Source: Clostridium drakei
Lineage (GTDB): Bacteria > Bacillota > Clostridia > Clostridiales > Clostridiaceae
NCBI RefSeq assembly: GCF_000633595.2
Contig: NZ_JIBU02000034.1
Span: 1 to 64,000, forward strand
Reading direction: 5' to 3'
DNA: 64,000 nucleotides
Shown here: in pieces, positions 18,682 to 28,293 of the stretch
How positions within the stretch are numbered: position 1 is the first letter of the stretch
Layout: every line of letters begins with the position of its first letter
The notes under the pieces: model-generated
What the model was told of the DNA's origin: nothing
What the model saw: only the letters and a program-made list of their open reading frames with translations
Database searches by the model: none
Program-made: the position numbers and the translations under genes

Positions 18682-18957
18682 TTATTTGTTTACTTTATCT
18701 TTAAATTCTTTACCAGCTTTAAATACTGGAACTGTTGATTCTGGTATTTCTATTTCTTCTTTAGTTCTTGGATTTCTGCCTACTCTTGCAGCTCTCTTTC
18801 TTGTTTCAAATGTTCCAAATCCAACTAGTTGAACTTTATCACCTTTTTCAAGTGTTTCTTCAACGCTTTCTATAAAACCCTTTAAAACTACTTCTACATC
18901 CTTCTTTGTTAGTTTTGATTTTTCTGCTATACTTGCAATTAATTCTGATTTGTTCAC
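18682..18957 (-). CDS. hup: DNA-binding protein HU
   Basis: A 91-aa nucleoid protein that bends and compacts DNA as a dimer. Features include the N-terminal helices (KSELIASIAEKSKLTKKDVE), the hallmark GFGTFETRKRAARVGRNPRT and the DNA-contacting beta arm with the PxxK/R pattern (IPESTVPVFKAGKEFKD). It starts with GTG, preceded by AGGAGGTAAAAAAG. Highly expressed genes in this group often have such strong sites. Confidence 0.97.
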   Translation of the reverse strand: MNKSELIASIAEKSKLTKKDVEVVLKGFIESVEETLEKGDKVQLVGFGTFETRKRAARVGRNPRTKEEIEIPESTVPVFKAGKEFKDKVNK

Positions 18958-19061
18958 CTTTTTTACCTCCTTAATATTGAGTATGCTTTAGTTTACATAC
19001 TAGCTTATTCTTCATTAATTTGAAAAATCCTTTTTTTTCATCGTTTTTGCATAAAAAAACT

Positions 19062-20510
19062 TTAATTTTTTACTTTTGATTCTTCCCAAAGGTCATCCAT
19101 CTGTTCTAATGTCATATTGATCATATCGACACCTTTAGACTTTGCTTTTTTTTCTATATATGCAAAACGCTTAATAAATTTCTCTATAGTATAATTTAAT
19201 GCAAATTCGGGGTTAATGTCAAGGAATCTAGCAATATTTACCGAAGCAAATATTAAATCCCCTATTTCTTCTACTATTTTTACCCTTTCTTTCCCTTTAT
19301 ATACATTCTTTACTTCATAAAATTCTTCTAAAACCTTATCCAATGCATCTTCCACTTTATCCCAATCAAACCCAACCTTTGCTGCCTTTTTTTGAACTTT
19401 TTCTGCTCTCATTAATGCTGGTAGATTTTTAGGTACATGTTTTAACTCTTCTGTATAACTATTAAGACCTTGTTCTTTTTTCTTTATGCTATCCCAATTT
19501 ACCAACACTTCTTCAGATGTACTTAAATCTATATTGCCAAATACATGTGGATGCCTATCAATCATCTTTTTACAAATACATTCCACCACATCATTAATAT
19601 TAAAAAATCCTTCTTCCTTACCAATTTGTGAATGGAAAACTATTTGAAGTAATACATCTCCTAACTCCTCAACAAGTTTATCATCATCTTTTTCATCTAT
19701 GGCCTCTAATACTTCATAGCACTCTTCTATAAGACATTTCTTTATACTTTCATGAGTTTGTTCCTTATCCCATGGGCATCCATTTTCTGCTCTTAATATG
19801 CTTATTATGTCTAATAGATCATTAAAATCTTTTCTTATATCCAGATTTTTAGGGATATATAGTGAAGTTAAATAGTCTATATCTTCCTGCCTATCTATTT
19901 CATATAATGGCATCTTTCTAATGCTCTCTAATCCTTTAACTCCAGCTGCTCTTACAAAATAGACTTCACTATCATCAGTGTAGTATTGCATTAAAGCTAA
20001 TTTAACCTCAGAAGCTATAAATTTATCATACACCTGAGTTATTATAGTTCCTACTCTTTTATCTAAAACTTGGCTTTTCATATCAAAAGCATCTATTACT
20101 TTTATTCCCTCTATAGGATCTATTTTCAAACTTTCCATAAGAACATCTATAAAACTTACAGCTGTAAATATTTCTGTTTCTATTCCTTTTTTCTTACATA
20201 GGTGTATCAATAAATTAACAGATTTTTCAGCTACTAATGGATGACCTGGTACTGCATATACAATATTACCATATTTTAGCTCCTTGTTGATTAAATCATC
20301 AGCTATAGATTCATATACTTGGTCAAAATTTTCACCTTGTTCATATTTATGATCATAAGTTTCAAATTTTATACCATATTCTCTTAAAAACTGCACCGTA
20401 GGATGCTTTTCTGTTCTTAAATAAATTTTATCATTATTTTTTAAAACTTCTAAAGTCCCTATAGTCATGGCTTCTTTATTTCCAGGACCTAGACCAACTA
20501 TTTTTATCAT
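19062..20510 (-). CDS. mazG: MazG-family NTP pyrophosphohydrolase fused to a SAM methylase-like domain (YabN)
   Basis: A 482-aa fusion. Residues 1 to about 205 resemble tetrapyrrole (corrin/porphyrin) methylases (VGLGPGNKEAMTIGT, YAVPGHPLVAEKSV). Residues 225-480 carry two MazG modules (DIISILRAENGCPWDKEQTHESIKKCLIEE in parts, EECYEVLEAID, then EEFYEVKN and EEIGDLIF with metal-binding acidic residues). MazG clears aberrant nucleoside triphosphates. The fused methylase domain has no proven substrate in this family. It lies 16 bp after spoVB and is transcribed with it. Confidence 0.94.
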   Translation of the reverse strand: MIKIVGLGPGNKEAMTIGTLEVLKNNDKIYLRTEKHPTVQFLREYGIKFETYDHKYEQGENFDQVYESIADDLINKELKYGNIVYAVPGHPLVAEKSVNLLIHLCKKKGIETEIFTAVSFIDVLMESLKIDPIEGIKVIDAFDMKSQVLDKRVGTIITQVYDKFIASEVKLALMQYYTDDSEVYFVRAAGVKGLESIRKMPLYEIDRQEDIDYLTSLYIPKNLDIRKDFNDLLDIISILRAENGCPWDKEQTHESIKKCLIEECYEVLEAIDEKDDDKLVEELGDVLLQIVFHSQIGKEEGFFNINDVVECICKKMIDRHPHVFGNIDLSTSEEVLVNWDSIKKKEQGLNSYTEELKHVPKNLPALMRAEKVQKKAAKVGFDWDKVEDALDKVLEEFYEVKNVYKGKERVKIVEEIGDLIFASVNIARFLDINPEFALNYTIEKFIKRFAYIEKKAKSKGVDMINMTLEQMDDLWEESKVKN

Positions 20511-20526
20511 TTATATTATTCCACCT

Positions 20527-22062
20527 CTATCTTCTAAAAATCCTATTTTTAACATGATCATATTTAAATATTCTAAATATAAATATAAATATGCTATATA
20601 CAATAATACCTGAAAGTATAGCTACAAGACACGCTATTCTACTGCTTATGGTATAATTATAGACATTCATATAAATAATTACAACAATTATTATCATTAA
20701 AGTAGATGCAAATGCAGGCTTTATAACTGTTTGAAAATAGTTTATATTAATCTTCAATTTTCTTTTAAGTAACATCATGTTTAACATAGAAGCTACGATA
20801 TATCCACATATGCTACCTATTACAGCACCATAAATGTTAATACTAGGTATAGAAACTACTTGCAGTGTAATTGCTGTTTTTATAGCACATCCAATGGCTA
20901 AATTGACTATTGGCATTATATATTCTCCTACTCCTTGAAGAATAGCTGTGGAAGTTTGTGCCAAAATTATGAATGGAACAGATATCGCTGAATACTGCAA
21001 TATTTTAAATCCATCAGATTGTCCTGGAAATATTAAATTTAAAATTGGATAAGCAAGATTATATAATCCTAAACAGGATGGCAATGCTATAACCATTGAA
21101 AGCTTTATGGCTAAATCCACTTTATTCATCACTTCAAACCTTCTGTTCAATATATATGTCTCTGCAATTATAGGCATTAAAGAAGCACAAAGTGCTGCTG
21201 AAAGTGTTAATGGAACATTTATCATAATAAAAGCTTTTCCTGTAAGTTGTCCATATAATATAGTTGCTTGTTTATAATTAAATCCTGCCTGTAATAACTT
21301 TTGTGGAACTATTGCAGAATCTATAAGACTCATTATACTGCTTGCTGCTGCACCCAAGGAAACTGGTATAGCTATATATAGCAGCTTATTCATGATATCT
21401 ATATCATCATGCACTACATTAACTTTAAATTCTTTTCTTATTTTTATATACTTTGCCAACAAGTAAATTCCTGCAAATAGTCCTCCTGCAGCTGCTCCAA
21501 GTGCTGCTCCTCCAGCTGAATATTCTATCCCTTTTGGCAGAAGTATATAAGCAAGTCCAACTCCAATTATAACTCTTCCTATCTGCTCTATTATCTGAGA
21601 AATTGCAGTATAGTTCATATTCTGCAGTCCCTGGAAAAATCCTCTAAATGCACTCATTACAGATATAAATATTGGTGCAAAAGCAATGGAAACTAATGAA
21701 TAATAAGATTTTTCATCCCATTTTAAAAATGCTATAATAGGTCTAGAAAAAATAAGTAATATTGCCGTAAAACCAGCCCCTAAAATAAACATAAGGAGCA
21801 TTGCCTTTCTTAAAACTTGAATTACCCCTTCATGATCATTTATAGCATTTCTTTCTGATACCATTTTAGATATAGCTACAGGTATTCCTGATGCTGCTGC
21901 AATAAAAAACATATATAATGGAAAAGACATTTGATAATATCCTACTCCCTCGTCTCCTATAAGCATTTGCAATGGCCATCTAAAAAATAATCCTAAAAAT
22001 TTCGATATGATTCCTGCAAGTCCTAAGATAAATGTTCCTTTAATTAGTGATTGCTTTTTCAT
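20527..22062 (-). CDS. Polysaccharide flippase-like protein, SpoVB/YabM family
   Basis: A 511-aa integral membrane protein with about 14 transmembrane segments, of the MOP/MATE-like exporter superfamily. The start (IKGTFILGLAGIISKFLGLFFRWPLQMLIGDEG in parts) and GFFQGLQNM match the stage V sporulation protein B / YabM group, thought to move lipid-linked precursors across the membrane. Position next to mazG and spoVT matches yabM of B. subtilis more than spoVB itself. Which lipid II-type substrate is moved cannot be read here. GGGGGT lies before the ATG. Confidence 0.88.
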   Translation of the reverse strand: MKKQSLIKGTFILGLAGIISKFLGLFFRWPLQMLIGDEGVGYYQMSFPLYMFFIAAASGIPVAISKMVSERNAINDHEGVIQVLRKAMLLMFILGAGFTAILLIFSRPIIAFLKWDEKSYYSLVSIAFAPIFISVMSAFRGFFQGLQNMNYTAISQIIEQIGRVIIGVGLAYILLPKGIEYSAGGAALGAAAGGLFAGIYLLAKYIKIRKEFKVNVVHDDIDIMNKLLYIAIPVSLGAAASSIMSLIDSAIVPQKLLQAGFNYKQATILYGQLTGKAFIMINVPLTLSAALCASLMPIIAETYILNRRFEVMNKVDLAIKLSMVIALPSCLGLYNLAYPILNLIFPGQSDGFKILQYSAISVPFIILAQTSTAILQGVGEYIMPIVNLAIGCAIKTAITLQVVSIPSINIYGAVIGSICGYIVASMLNMMLLKRKLKININYFQTVIKPAFASTLMIIIVVIIYMNVYNYTISSRIACLVAILSGIIVYSIFIFIFRIFKYDHVKNRIFRR

Positions 22063-22215
22063 AAAAATACCCCCGATTGTTCTTTTTGTAAGAGCAAACT
22101 TTTCTAAATAATACTTTACATTTTTATAATTATTTAAATTTTAAGGGTATTATTACTGTAATTACATGAATATTTTTTATATTTATGTCAATAATCACCT
22201 ATGTAGCAAAAGACA

Positions 22216-22251
22216 AATAAATAATGGCAGCATACGCTGCCATTATTTATT
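22216..22251 (-). terminator. spoVT terminator
   Basis: A perfect 16-bp inverted repeat (AATAAATAATGGCAGC and complement) with loop ATAC starts at the spoVT stop codon. The stem has a GC-rich tip. The following minus-strand bases (TTGTCTTTTG) are only moderately T-rich. Confidence 0.8.
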
Positions 22252-22801
22252 GTTCCATTTGCTTTCCTATGAAAGATGATGCAGTTTCAGCCAATTTAGT
22301 TTCAACATCCCCAAACTTTTTTCCTTCATCTTTTGATACTATAATTACGGCACCAATTGCATCACCTTCTGCTATTATTGGTGAAATTACTTGTGCTGAA
22401 TACTTCCCTTCAACTTCTTCATCATCATATAAAGCCACTGGCTTTTCTTTATCACTTGTAAAATTTATAGCCTTTCTATCTTCTATAATTTTTTCAAGAT
22501 CATCACTTATTTTTTTCTCCAAGTATTCCTTCTTAGTTGCACCACTTATAGATATTATACTATCCTTATCACATATCATAACTATATTTCCTATAGTCTG
22601 TTGTAATGATTCTGCATATCCTTTAGAAAAATCACTTAATTCTCCAATAGGAGAATATTTTTTAAGTATAACTCCTCCTTCCCTATCTGTAAAAATTTCT
22701 AATGGATCTCCTTCTCTTATTCTAAGAGTCCTCCTTATTTCCTTTGGTATGACTACTCTACCTAAATCGTCTATACGTCTAACAATACCTGTTGCTTTCA
22801 T
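22247..22801 (-). CDS. spoVT: Stage V sporulation protein T, transcriptional regulator
   Basis: A 184-aa forespore regulator that tunes sigma-G genes. An N-terminal AbrB-type swapped-hairpin DNA-binding domain spans about 1-50 (MKATGIVRRIDDLGRVVIPK, EIRRTLRIREGDPLEIF). A linker helix and a C-terminal GAF-like domain follow (about 60-184, IISPIIAEGDAIGAVIIVS). AGGAGG lies before the ATG. In this neighbourhood it corresponds to spoVT of the B. subtilis yab region. Confidence 0.96.
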   Translation of the reverse strand: MKATGIVRRIDDLGRVVIPKEIRRTLRIREGDPLEIFTDREGGVILKKYSPIGELSDFSKGYAESLQQTIGNIVMICDKDSIISISGATKKEYLEKKISDDLEKIIEDRKAINFTSDKEKPVALYDDEEVEGKYSAQVISPIIAEGDAIGAVIIVSKDEGKKFGDVETKLAETASSFIGKQMEQ

Positions 22802-22913
22802 TATTTCTTACCTCCTAAAATCTAATTTAAATATAACTTGTGTTAATATTATTTTTCTAAATATGAAATTTTATACACAATTGTTATTTAAATTAGAATT
22901 TACTTGTGTAAAA

Positions 22914-22946
22914 AAAAAACACAGTATACAAAATACTGTGTTTTTT
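22914..22946 (-). terminator. prsA terminator
   Basis: Perfect 14-bp arms (AAAAAACACAGTAT and complement) with a 5-nt loop lie 8 bp after the prsA stop codon. On the minus strand a long T run follows, giving a strong intrinsic terminator. Confidence 0.92.
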
Positions 22947-22954
22947 CATTTTTT

Positions 22955-23980
22955 TTATATAAGATTTTTTTCATTTTTACTTATTTTAGCACTCTTTTTC
23001 CACTCAGCTACTTTATCCTGATATTTCTTTTGTTTTTGTTCAGTTTCAAGTTGAGTTTTTATTTGAGCCTTCACTGCATCAAGTTTTTTAACAGGATATT
23101 CTTCTTTCTCTACGCATTTTATTATATGATATCCAAATTGGCTTTTAACTGGAGCTGATATAGCTCCTTTTTTTAACGCTATCGCACCAGCCATAAATGC
23201 AGCATCAAAACCTGAATCTACATAATTTACAAATCCTAAATCTCCACCTTTATCCTTAGTAGCTGTATCTGTTGAAACTTCTTTTGCAACTTTAGCAAAA
23301 TCTTCACCTTTATCTAATCTAGTTTTTACCTTTTTAGCTTCTTCTTCAGTTTTTACTAATATGTGAGCTGTATGTATTCTATTAGGTTTTTCTGTAAACT
23401 TGTATGGATTATTTTTGTAGTAATCTTGAACACTTTTATCATCAACTTTAACATCTTTTCCTACATTATTCGTAACATTTGTGCTTATCTCTTGATTTCT
23501 CATTTGAGTATAATACATATTTTTTAAATTTTCTTCTGTAAGACTTTGTTGTTTTAAAGCTGCTTGAAATTTAGCTGCGTCATTTCCAAATTGTTGTTGT
23601 TTTATATTACTAATTTGTTTATCAACTTCAGCTTTTAACTTTGCATCATCTGGAAGCACTTTTAATTCTTTAGCCTTTTGTTCAATAACTTTTGACTCTA
23701 TCATACTATCAAGTATTTTTGATTTTTGCTCTTTTAAAATGCTTTTTGCATCATCATTTTTCTCATAGTCTTCACCATATTGCTGCTTAATTTGAGCTGC
23801 AATTCCCATTAAATTAGGATTACTATCTAATTCACCTCTAGTGATTTTTTCTCCATTTACTGTTGCCACAACACTATTTTTTATAGCTTCTGGCGTTTTA
23901 GCTATCATATTACAACCAACTGTCGAAAACGCAAATGCAGATATTAAAACTGCGCTTACTAATCTTTTTACACTTTTCAC
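22955..23980 (-). CDS. prsA: PrsA-like peptidylprolyl isomerase lipoprotein
   Basis: An extracytoplasmic parvulin-type foldase that helps exported proteins fold. The 341-aa protein has a basic signal peptide ending STVGC (lipid attachment at Cys23; Thr at -3 makes the lipobox less typical). A SurA-like N-terminal helical region spans about 35-190, and the parvulin domain about 200-295 (HTAHILVKTEEEAKKV, DKGGDLGFV, FGYHIIKC). The start is GTG with GGAGG 8 nt upstream. It follows mfd on the same strand but has its own terminator. Confidence 0.92.
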   Translation of the reverse strand: MKSVKRLVSAVLISAFAFSTVGCNMIAKTPEAIKNSVVATVNGEKITRGELDSNPNLMGIAAQIKQQYGEDYEKNDDAKSILKEQKSKILDSMIESKVIEQKAKELKVLPDDAKLKAEVDKQISNIKQQQFGNDAAKFQAALKQQSLTEENLKNMYYTQMRNQEISTNVTNNVGKDVKVDDKSVQDYYKNNPYKFTEKPNRIHTAHILVKTEEEAKKVKTRLDKGEDFAKVAKEVSTDTATKDKGGDLGFVNYVDSGFDAAFMAGAIALKKGAISAPVKSQFGYHIIKCVEKEEYPVKKLDAVKAQIKTQLETEQKQKKYQDKVAEWKKSAKISKNEKNLI

Positions 23981-24057
23981 AACCTATTCCTCCATTCATA
24001 TTAATGCTTTTTAGCAATACAAATTAATTTTAACACAAAAACTATCCTACTACAAAA

Positions 24058-27000
24058 TTATTTTTTATGACATATATTAGCCATATACTCCATAATTTCT
24101 TTTATATTATAAACTAAATTTTCTCTCTTTACCTCCTTAATTTTATATCCAAATCCAGGATTATCTGATAACTTTATACTTATTTTTTTGTTATAATCTT
24201 TTATAAGCCCTTTAAGCATATTTTCCTCCATTCTTTCTTTGTTATCAAACTTGAATACAACTTCATCCTTCTTTTCCTTGATCTCCTGAATTCCTAATTT
24301 CTTTCCTATGCTTCTTATATAGGCTATATTCATAAGATTATATATAGAAGGTGGAATATCCGAGAATCTATCCTTCAATTCTCCTTCAATATCTTCCATG
24401 TCTTCATAACAATCAATAGCTGCAATTCTTTTATATACCTCTATTTTTTGTACTTCATCTTTTATATAATTTGTTGGAATATATGCATCTACCTTTAATT
24501 CTACAGTTGTTTCTACTGGTTCTTTATCTATATCTCCTCTTACAAGCTTTATAGTATCCTCTAGCATTCTACAATACAAGTCATATCCTACAGCTGCCAT
24601 ATGCCCATGTTGAGACGAACCCATCATATTTCCCGCTCCTCTTATTTCAAGATCCTTTAGAGCTATTTTAAATCCTGATCCTAATTCTGTAAAATCTTTT
24701 ATAGCCTTAAGCCTTTTTTCAGCTACTTCTGTTAAAATTTTATCTTTTCTGTATGTAAGGTAACAGTAAGCCATCCTATTGGTTCTTCCAACTCTTCCTC
24801 TTAGCTGATACAATTGAGATAACCCCATTTTATCTGAATCATATATTATCATAGTATTTACATTTTGAATATCCATTCCTGTCTCTATTATTGTGGTAGC
24901 CACCAAAATATCATACTCATTTTTCATGAAATCCACTATGATATTTTCTAACTCTCTTTCTTGCATCTGACCATGTGCAACAGCTACTCTCGCTTCTGGA
25001 ACTAGTTTAGCCACATAAGAAGCCATTTCTTTAATATTTTCAACTCTATTATATACGAAGTAAACCTGTCCTCCCCTATTTAACTCTCTTAATATAGCAT
25101 CTCTTATTAACTGATCATTATATTCTACTACATAAGTTTGTACTGGATATCTTTCTTCTGGAGGCGTTTCAATTACACTTATATCCCTTACACCTACTAG
25201 AGACATATGTAATGTTCTAGGTATAGGTGTAGCACTTAAAGTTAATACATCTATATTTTTTTTCATCTTTTTTATTTTTTCTTTATGTGTAACTCCAAAT
25301 CTTTGCTCTTCATCTACTATTAACAGCCCTAAATCTTTAAATTGAACATCTTTTTGAATAATTCTATGTGTTCCTATAAGTATATCTATTTCTCCTAATT
25401 TTAAAGCCTTAATACTAGATTTTTGCTGTGATGTCGTTCTAAATCTGCTTATCATATCTATCTTTACAGGAAAATCAGAAAATCTTTGTACAAAATTGTT
25501 ATAGTGCTGCTGTGCAAGTATTGTGGTTGGAACTAAAAACGCTACTTGCTTTCCATCCATTACTGCCTTAAAGGCTGCCCTTACAGCAACTTCTGTTTTT
25601 CCATATCCTACATCACCACATAATAGTCTGTCCATAGGTTTATCTGACTCCATATCTAATTTTATGTCTTCTATTGATGTAACTTGATCTGGAGTTTCTT
25701 CATAAGGAAACTCTTCTTCAAATTGCTTTTGCCAAACAGTATCTTTTGAATATTTATACCCCTTTAATGTTGATCTAACAGCATAAAGCTTTACTAAATC
25801 TTCAGCTATTTCCTCTATAGACTTTTTAACCTTCTTTTTTGCTTTTGCCCATTCTGCACTCCCTAATTTATTTATCTTAGGTATTTTTCCTTCAGTTCCT
25901 ATGTACTTTTGAACCATGTCCAGTTGTTCTACAGGAACATACAATTTATCATCAGATTCATAAATTAACTCAAGATAATCCTTTTTATGTCCTTGAAGTT
26001 CCAGTTGTTTTATTCCTTTATATACTCCAATTCCATGATTTGCATGAACCACATAGTCACCAGGCTTAAGCTCTGCAAAGCTTTTAATCTTGTTTATCCC
26101 TTTTTTAGATGCCTTACTGGCAGATTTCCTTTTTGCCTCTCCAAAAACCTCTTTATCCGAAATAACACATATTTTTAACTCTGGATACTCAAAACCATTC
26201 AACTGACTTCCAAAGGTTATTATAACTTCTCCTGGTTGAATATCATGTATTACATCTTTATAAGAACTTTCTATATCATTATCTCGCAAAGTATTTACTA
26301 ATCTTTCTCCTCTTGGTCTGGTTCCTGAAAGAATAACTATTTTAACTCCTTTTCCCTTTTTATCCTTTATATCCTGTATGAGCAACTCCATTTGTCCATG
26401 ATAATTATGCAATGTTATTTGAGAAAAATTAATTATAGATCTTGGTGCTAGTATTTTTGTAGACTTAGGTATAGCATCCATAGTCATAACTTCTTTTTCT
26501 TCTAAAGATTCAAACACATGAGATTTATTTAACAATAACTCACTTTGCTTTGATAAAATATTACCTCTTTGTAAAAAGCTTTTATAATTTTCTTCAAATT
26601 CAAAGTAAACACTGTCTAATTTTCCCTTACACCTTTGTAAATCATCCAAAATTATAAAATACTCTTCTGTATAGTCTAAAAAAGAAGAAGTCTTATCATA
26701 AAAATATGGTAAAAAACTATCTATAGTTTCAAAAGTCCAGTTTTCTCTTAAAGATTCTAAATTTTTTTTAACTTCTTGCTGAACATTTTCTAATGCATCA
26801 TTGTCTTTTCTCTTTTTTAGCTTATCACATACAAGTTTCAAATCACTTTCCATGCCCTGAAGACCCTTTTGTATACTTTCATTATCTAAAATTATTTCAT
26901 TAGCTGGAAAAATTTCTATATTTTTTACTTTTTCAACACTTCTTTGTGATTGTAAATTAAAACTTCTAATAGAATCTACTTCATTACCAAAAAGTTCTAT

Positions 27001-27579
27001 TCTATATGGTTCTGCAGCTATAGGAGAATATATATCTATTATCCCCCCTCTTATAGAAAACTGACCTTTACCATCTATAATCTCTACTTTCTCATATCCA
27101 CATTGTATTAATTTTTGCTTTAAATCTTCTATATCTAAAATATCCTTTATAGAAATATTAAAGGTATAATTTCTATAAAGGTTTACAGGAATATAGCTCG
27201 AAGCTAACGTCTCTATACATGTAACTATAATCTTTTTACCGCTCTTAAGTATTTCCCTAATAACTTTTAGTCTTTCCCATCTAAGATCTCCCGATATTGC
27301 ATAAATATTATAGAAAACCACTTCTTTTGTAGGAAAATAATAAACATTAGTAAGATATAAAGATAAATCTTCATACAACCTTTTTGCCTCTACATCACTA
27401 TGAGTAAGTACTAAAAAAGGCTTGTCTAGTTCCTCATACACTCCATCTATTAAATATCCCCTAGCCGACTCTGAAAGTCCAAATATACCTACAGGAAACT
27501 TACTTTTTTCTATATTATTAATTATACTTTTAAATTCCCTACTATTTTTAAGAGGTTTTAAAAGCCCTTCTAATCTCAT
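24058..27579 (-). CDS. mfd: Transcription-repair coupling factor Mfd
   Basis: Mfd removes RNA polymerase stalled at lesions and recruits UvrABC. The protein of about 1173 aa shows the UvrB-like N-terminal module (about 20-350), the polymerase-interacting domain (about 500-570, LKPGDYVVHANHGIGVYKGI), the RecG-like translocase (Walker A GDVGYGKTEVA, VDEEQRFGV, LSATPIPRTLHMSL, QLRGRVGR) and the C-terminal UvrA-masking domain. The frame extends 13 codons upstream, but AGGGTGG sits before the ATG at 27579, where the family-like start MRLEGLL lies. It follows pth by 54 bp. Confidence 0.97.
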   Translation of the reverse strand: MRLEGLLKPLKNSREFKSIINNIEKSKFPVGIFGLSESARGYLIDGVYEELDKPFLVLTHSDVEAKRLYEDLSLYLTNVYYFPTKEVVFYNIYAISGDLRWERLKVIREILKSGKKIIVTCIETLASSYIPVNLYRNYTFNISIKDILDIEDLKQKLIQCGYEKVEIIDGKGQFSIRGGIIDIYSPIAAEPYRIELFGNEVDSIRSFNLQSQRSVEKVKNIEIFPANEIILDNESIQKGLQGMESDLKLVCDKLKKRKDNDALENVQQEVKKNLESLRENWTFETIDSFLPYFYDKTSSFLDYTEEYFIILDDLQRCKGKLDSVYFEFEENYKSFLQRGNILSKQSELLLNKSHVFESLEEKEVMTMDAIPKSTKILAPRSIINFSQITLHNYHGQMELLIQDIKDKKGKGVKIVILSGTRPRGERLVNTLRDNDIESSYKDVIHDIQPGEVIITFGSQLNGFEYPELKICVISDKEVFGEAKRKSASKASKKGINKIKSFAELKPGDYVVHANHGIGVYKGIKQLELQGHKKDYLELIYESDDKLYVPVEQLDMVQKYIGTEGKIPKINKLGSAEWAKAKKKVKKSIEEIAEDLVKLYAVRSTLKGYKYSKDTVWQKQFEEEFPYEETPDQVTSIEDIKLDMESDKPMDRLLCGDVGYGKTEVAVRAAFKAVMDGKQVAFLVPTTILAQQHYNNFVQRFSDFPVKIDMISRFRTTSQQKSSIKALKLGEIDILIGTHRIIQKDVQFKDLGLLIVDEEQRFGVTHKEKIKKMKKNIDVLTLSATPIPRTLHMSLVGVRDISVIETPPEERYPVQTYVVEYNDQLIRDAILRELNRGGQVYFVYNRVENIKEMASYVAKLVPEARVAVAHGQMQERELENIIVDFMKNEYDILVATTIIETGMDIQNVNTMIIYDSDKMGLSQLYQLRGRVGRTNRMAYCYLTYRKDKILTEVAEKRLKAIKDFTELGSGFKIALKDLEIRGAGNMMGSSQHGHMAAVGYDLYCRMLEDTIKLVRGDIDKEPVETTVELKVDAYIPTNYIKDEVQKIEVYKRIAAIDCYEDMEDIEGELKDRFSDIPPSIYNLMNIAYIRSIGKKLGIQEIKEKKDEVVFKFDNKERMEENMLKGLIKDYNKKISIKLSDNPGFGYKIKEVKRENLVYNIKEIMEYMANICHKK

Positions 27580-27633
27580 TTTAACAACCACCCTATAAAC
27601 TTTAAAAATTTTGGTCAAATTAAGGTATAGTTT

Positions 27634-28197
27634 CTATACCTTAAAACTATTAAATTTATTCATAGCCTCGTCTACTCCATATTTTATTATATGTTCTACA
27701 GCATCTACACTAACATCAAAAACCTTAATAACCTTTTCTCTGTCTTCTATATTAAATCTTCCTAAAACATGAGATACTAGTTCTGACTTAGGCTGTCCTA
27801 CTCCTACTTTAATTCTTGGAAAAACATCAGTACCTAAGTTAGTTATAATGCTTTTTATTCCATTATGCCCACCAGCACTTCCCTTTTCTCTTATTCTAAG
27901 CCTACCTACTTCCAAACTTATATCATCATATAATATTATTACTTGTTCATTGCTGATCTTATAAAAATTTACTACTTCTCTTATACTTTCTCCACTTAAA
28001 TTCATATATGTACTTGGTTTTAATAATATAACTTTTTTAGAAGCTATGCTTCCCTCTCCATACATTCCTTTAAATTTTTCCCTGTTTATAGATATATTAT
28101 ACTTGTCACTTACTAAATCTATAATATCAAACCCTACATTATGTCTAGTATTTTCATACTGTTTTCCTATGTTGCCTAAGCCAACTATTAAAAACAT
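27634..28197 (-). CDS. pth: Peptidyl-tRNA hydrolase
   Basis: Pth frees tRNA from peptidyl-tRNA that dropped off ribosomes. The 187-aa protein has the family start [19 protein letters not shown] with the catalytic His20-equivalent, [38 protein letters not shown] and a basic C-terminal helix. AGGAG lies before the ATG. It sits directly upstream of mfd as in B. subtilis and is probably co-transcribed. Confidence 0.97.
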   Translation of the reverse strand: MFLIVGLGNIGKQYENTRHNVGFDIIDLVSDKYNISINREKFKGMYGEGSIASKKVILLKPSTYMNLSGESIREVVNFYKISNEQVIILYDDISLEVGRLRIREKGSAGGHNGIKSIITNLGTDVFPRIKVGVGQPKSELVSHVLGRFNIEDREKVIKVFDVSVDAVEHIIKYGVDEAMNKFNSFKV

Positions 28198-28267
28198 TTT
28201 TTCACTCCTAACTAACTTTCCCTACACTAATTATTCACTAAGGTATATATTATACTAAAAGACATAA

Positions 28268-28293
28268 ATAATAAAGAGACTAAATGTCTCTTT
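28268..28293 (-). terminator. htrA terminator
   Basis: The arms AAAGAGAC / GTCTCTTT (28273-28280 / 28286-28293) begin at the htrA stop codon. On the minus strand they are followed by ATTATTTATG, so the T tract is short. Confidence 0.65.
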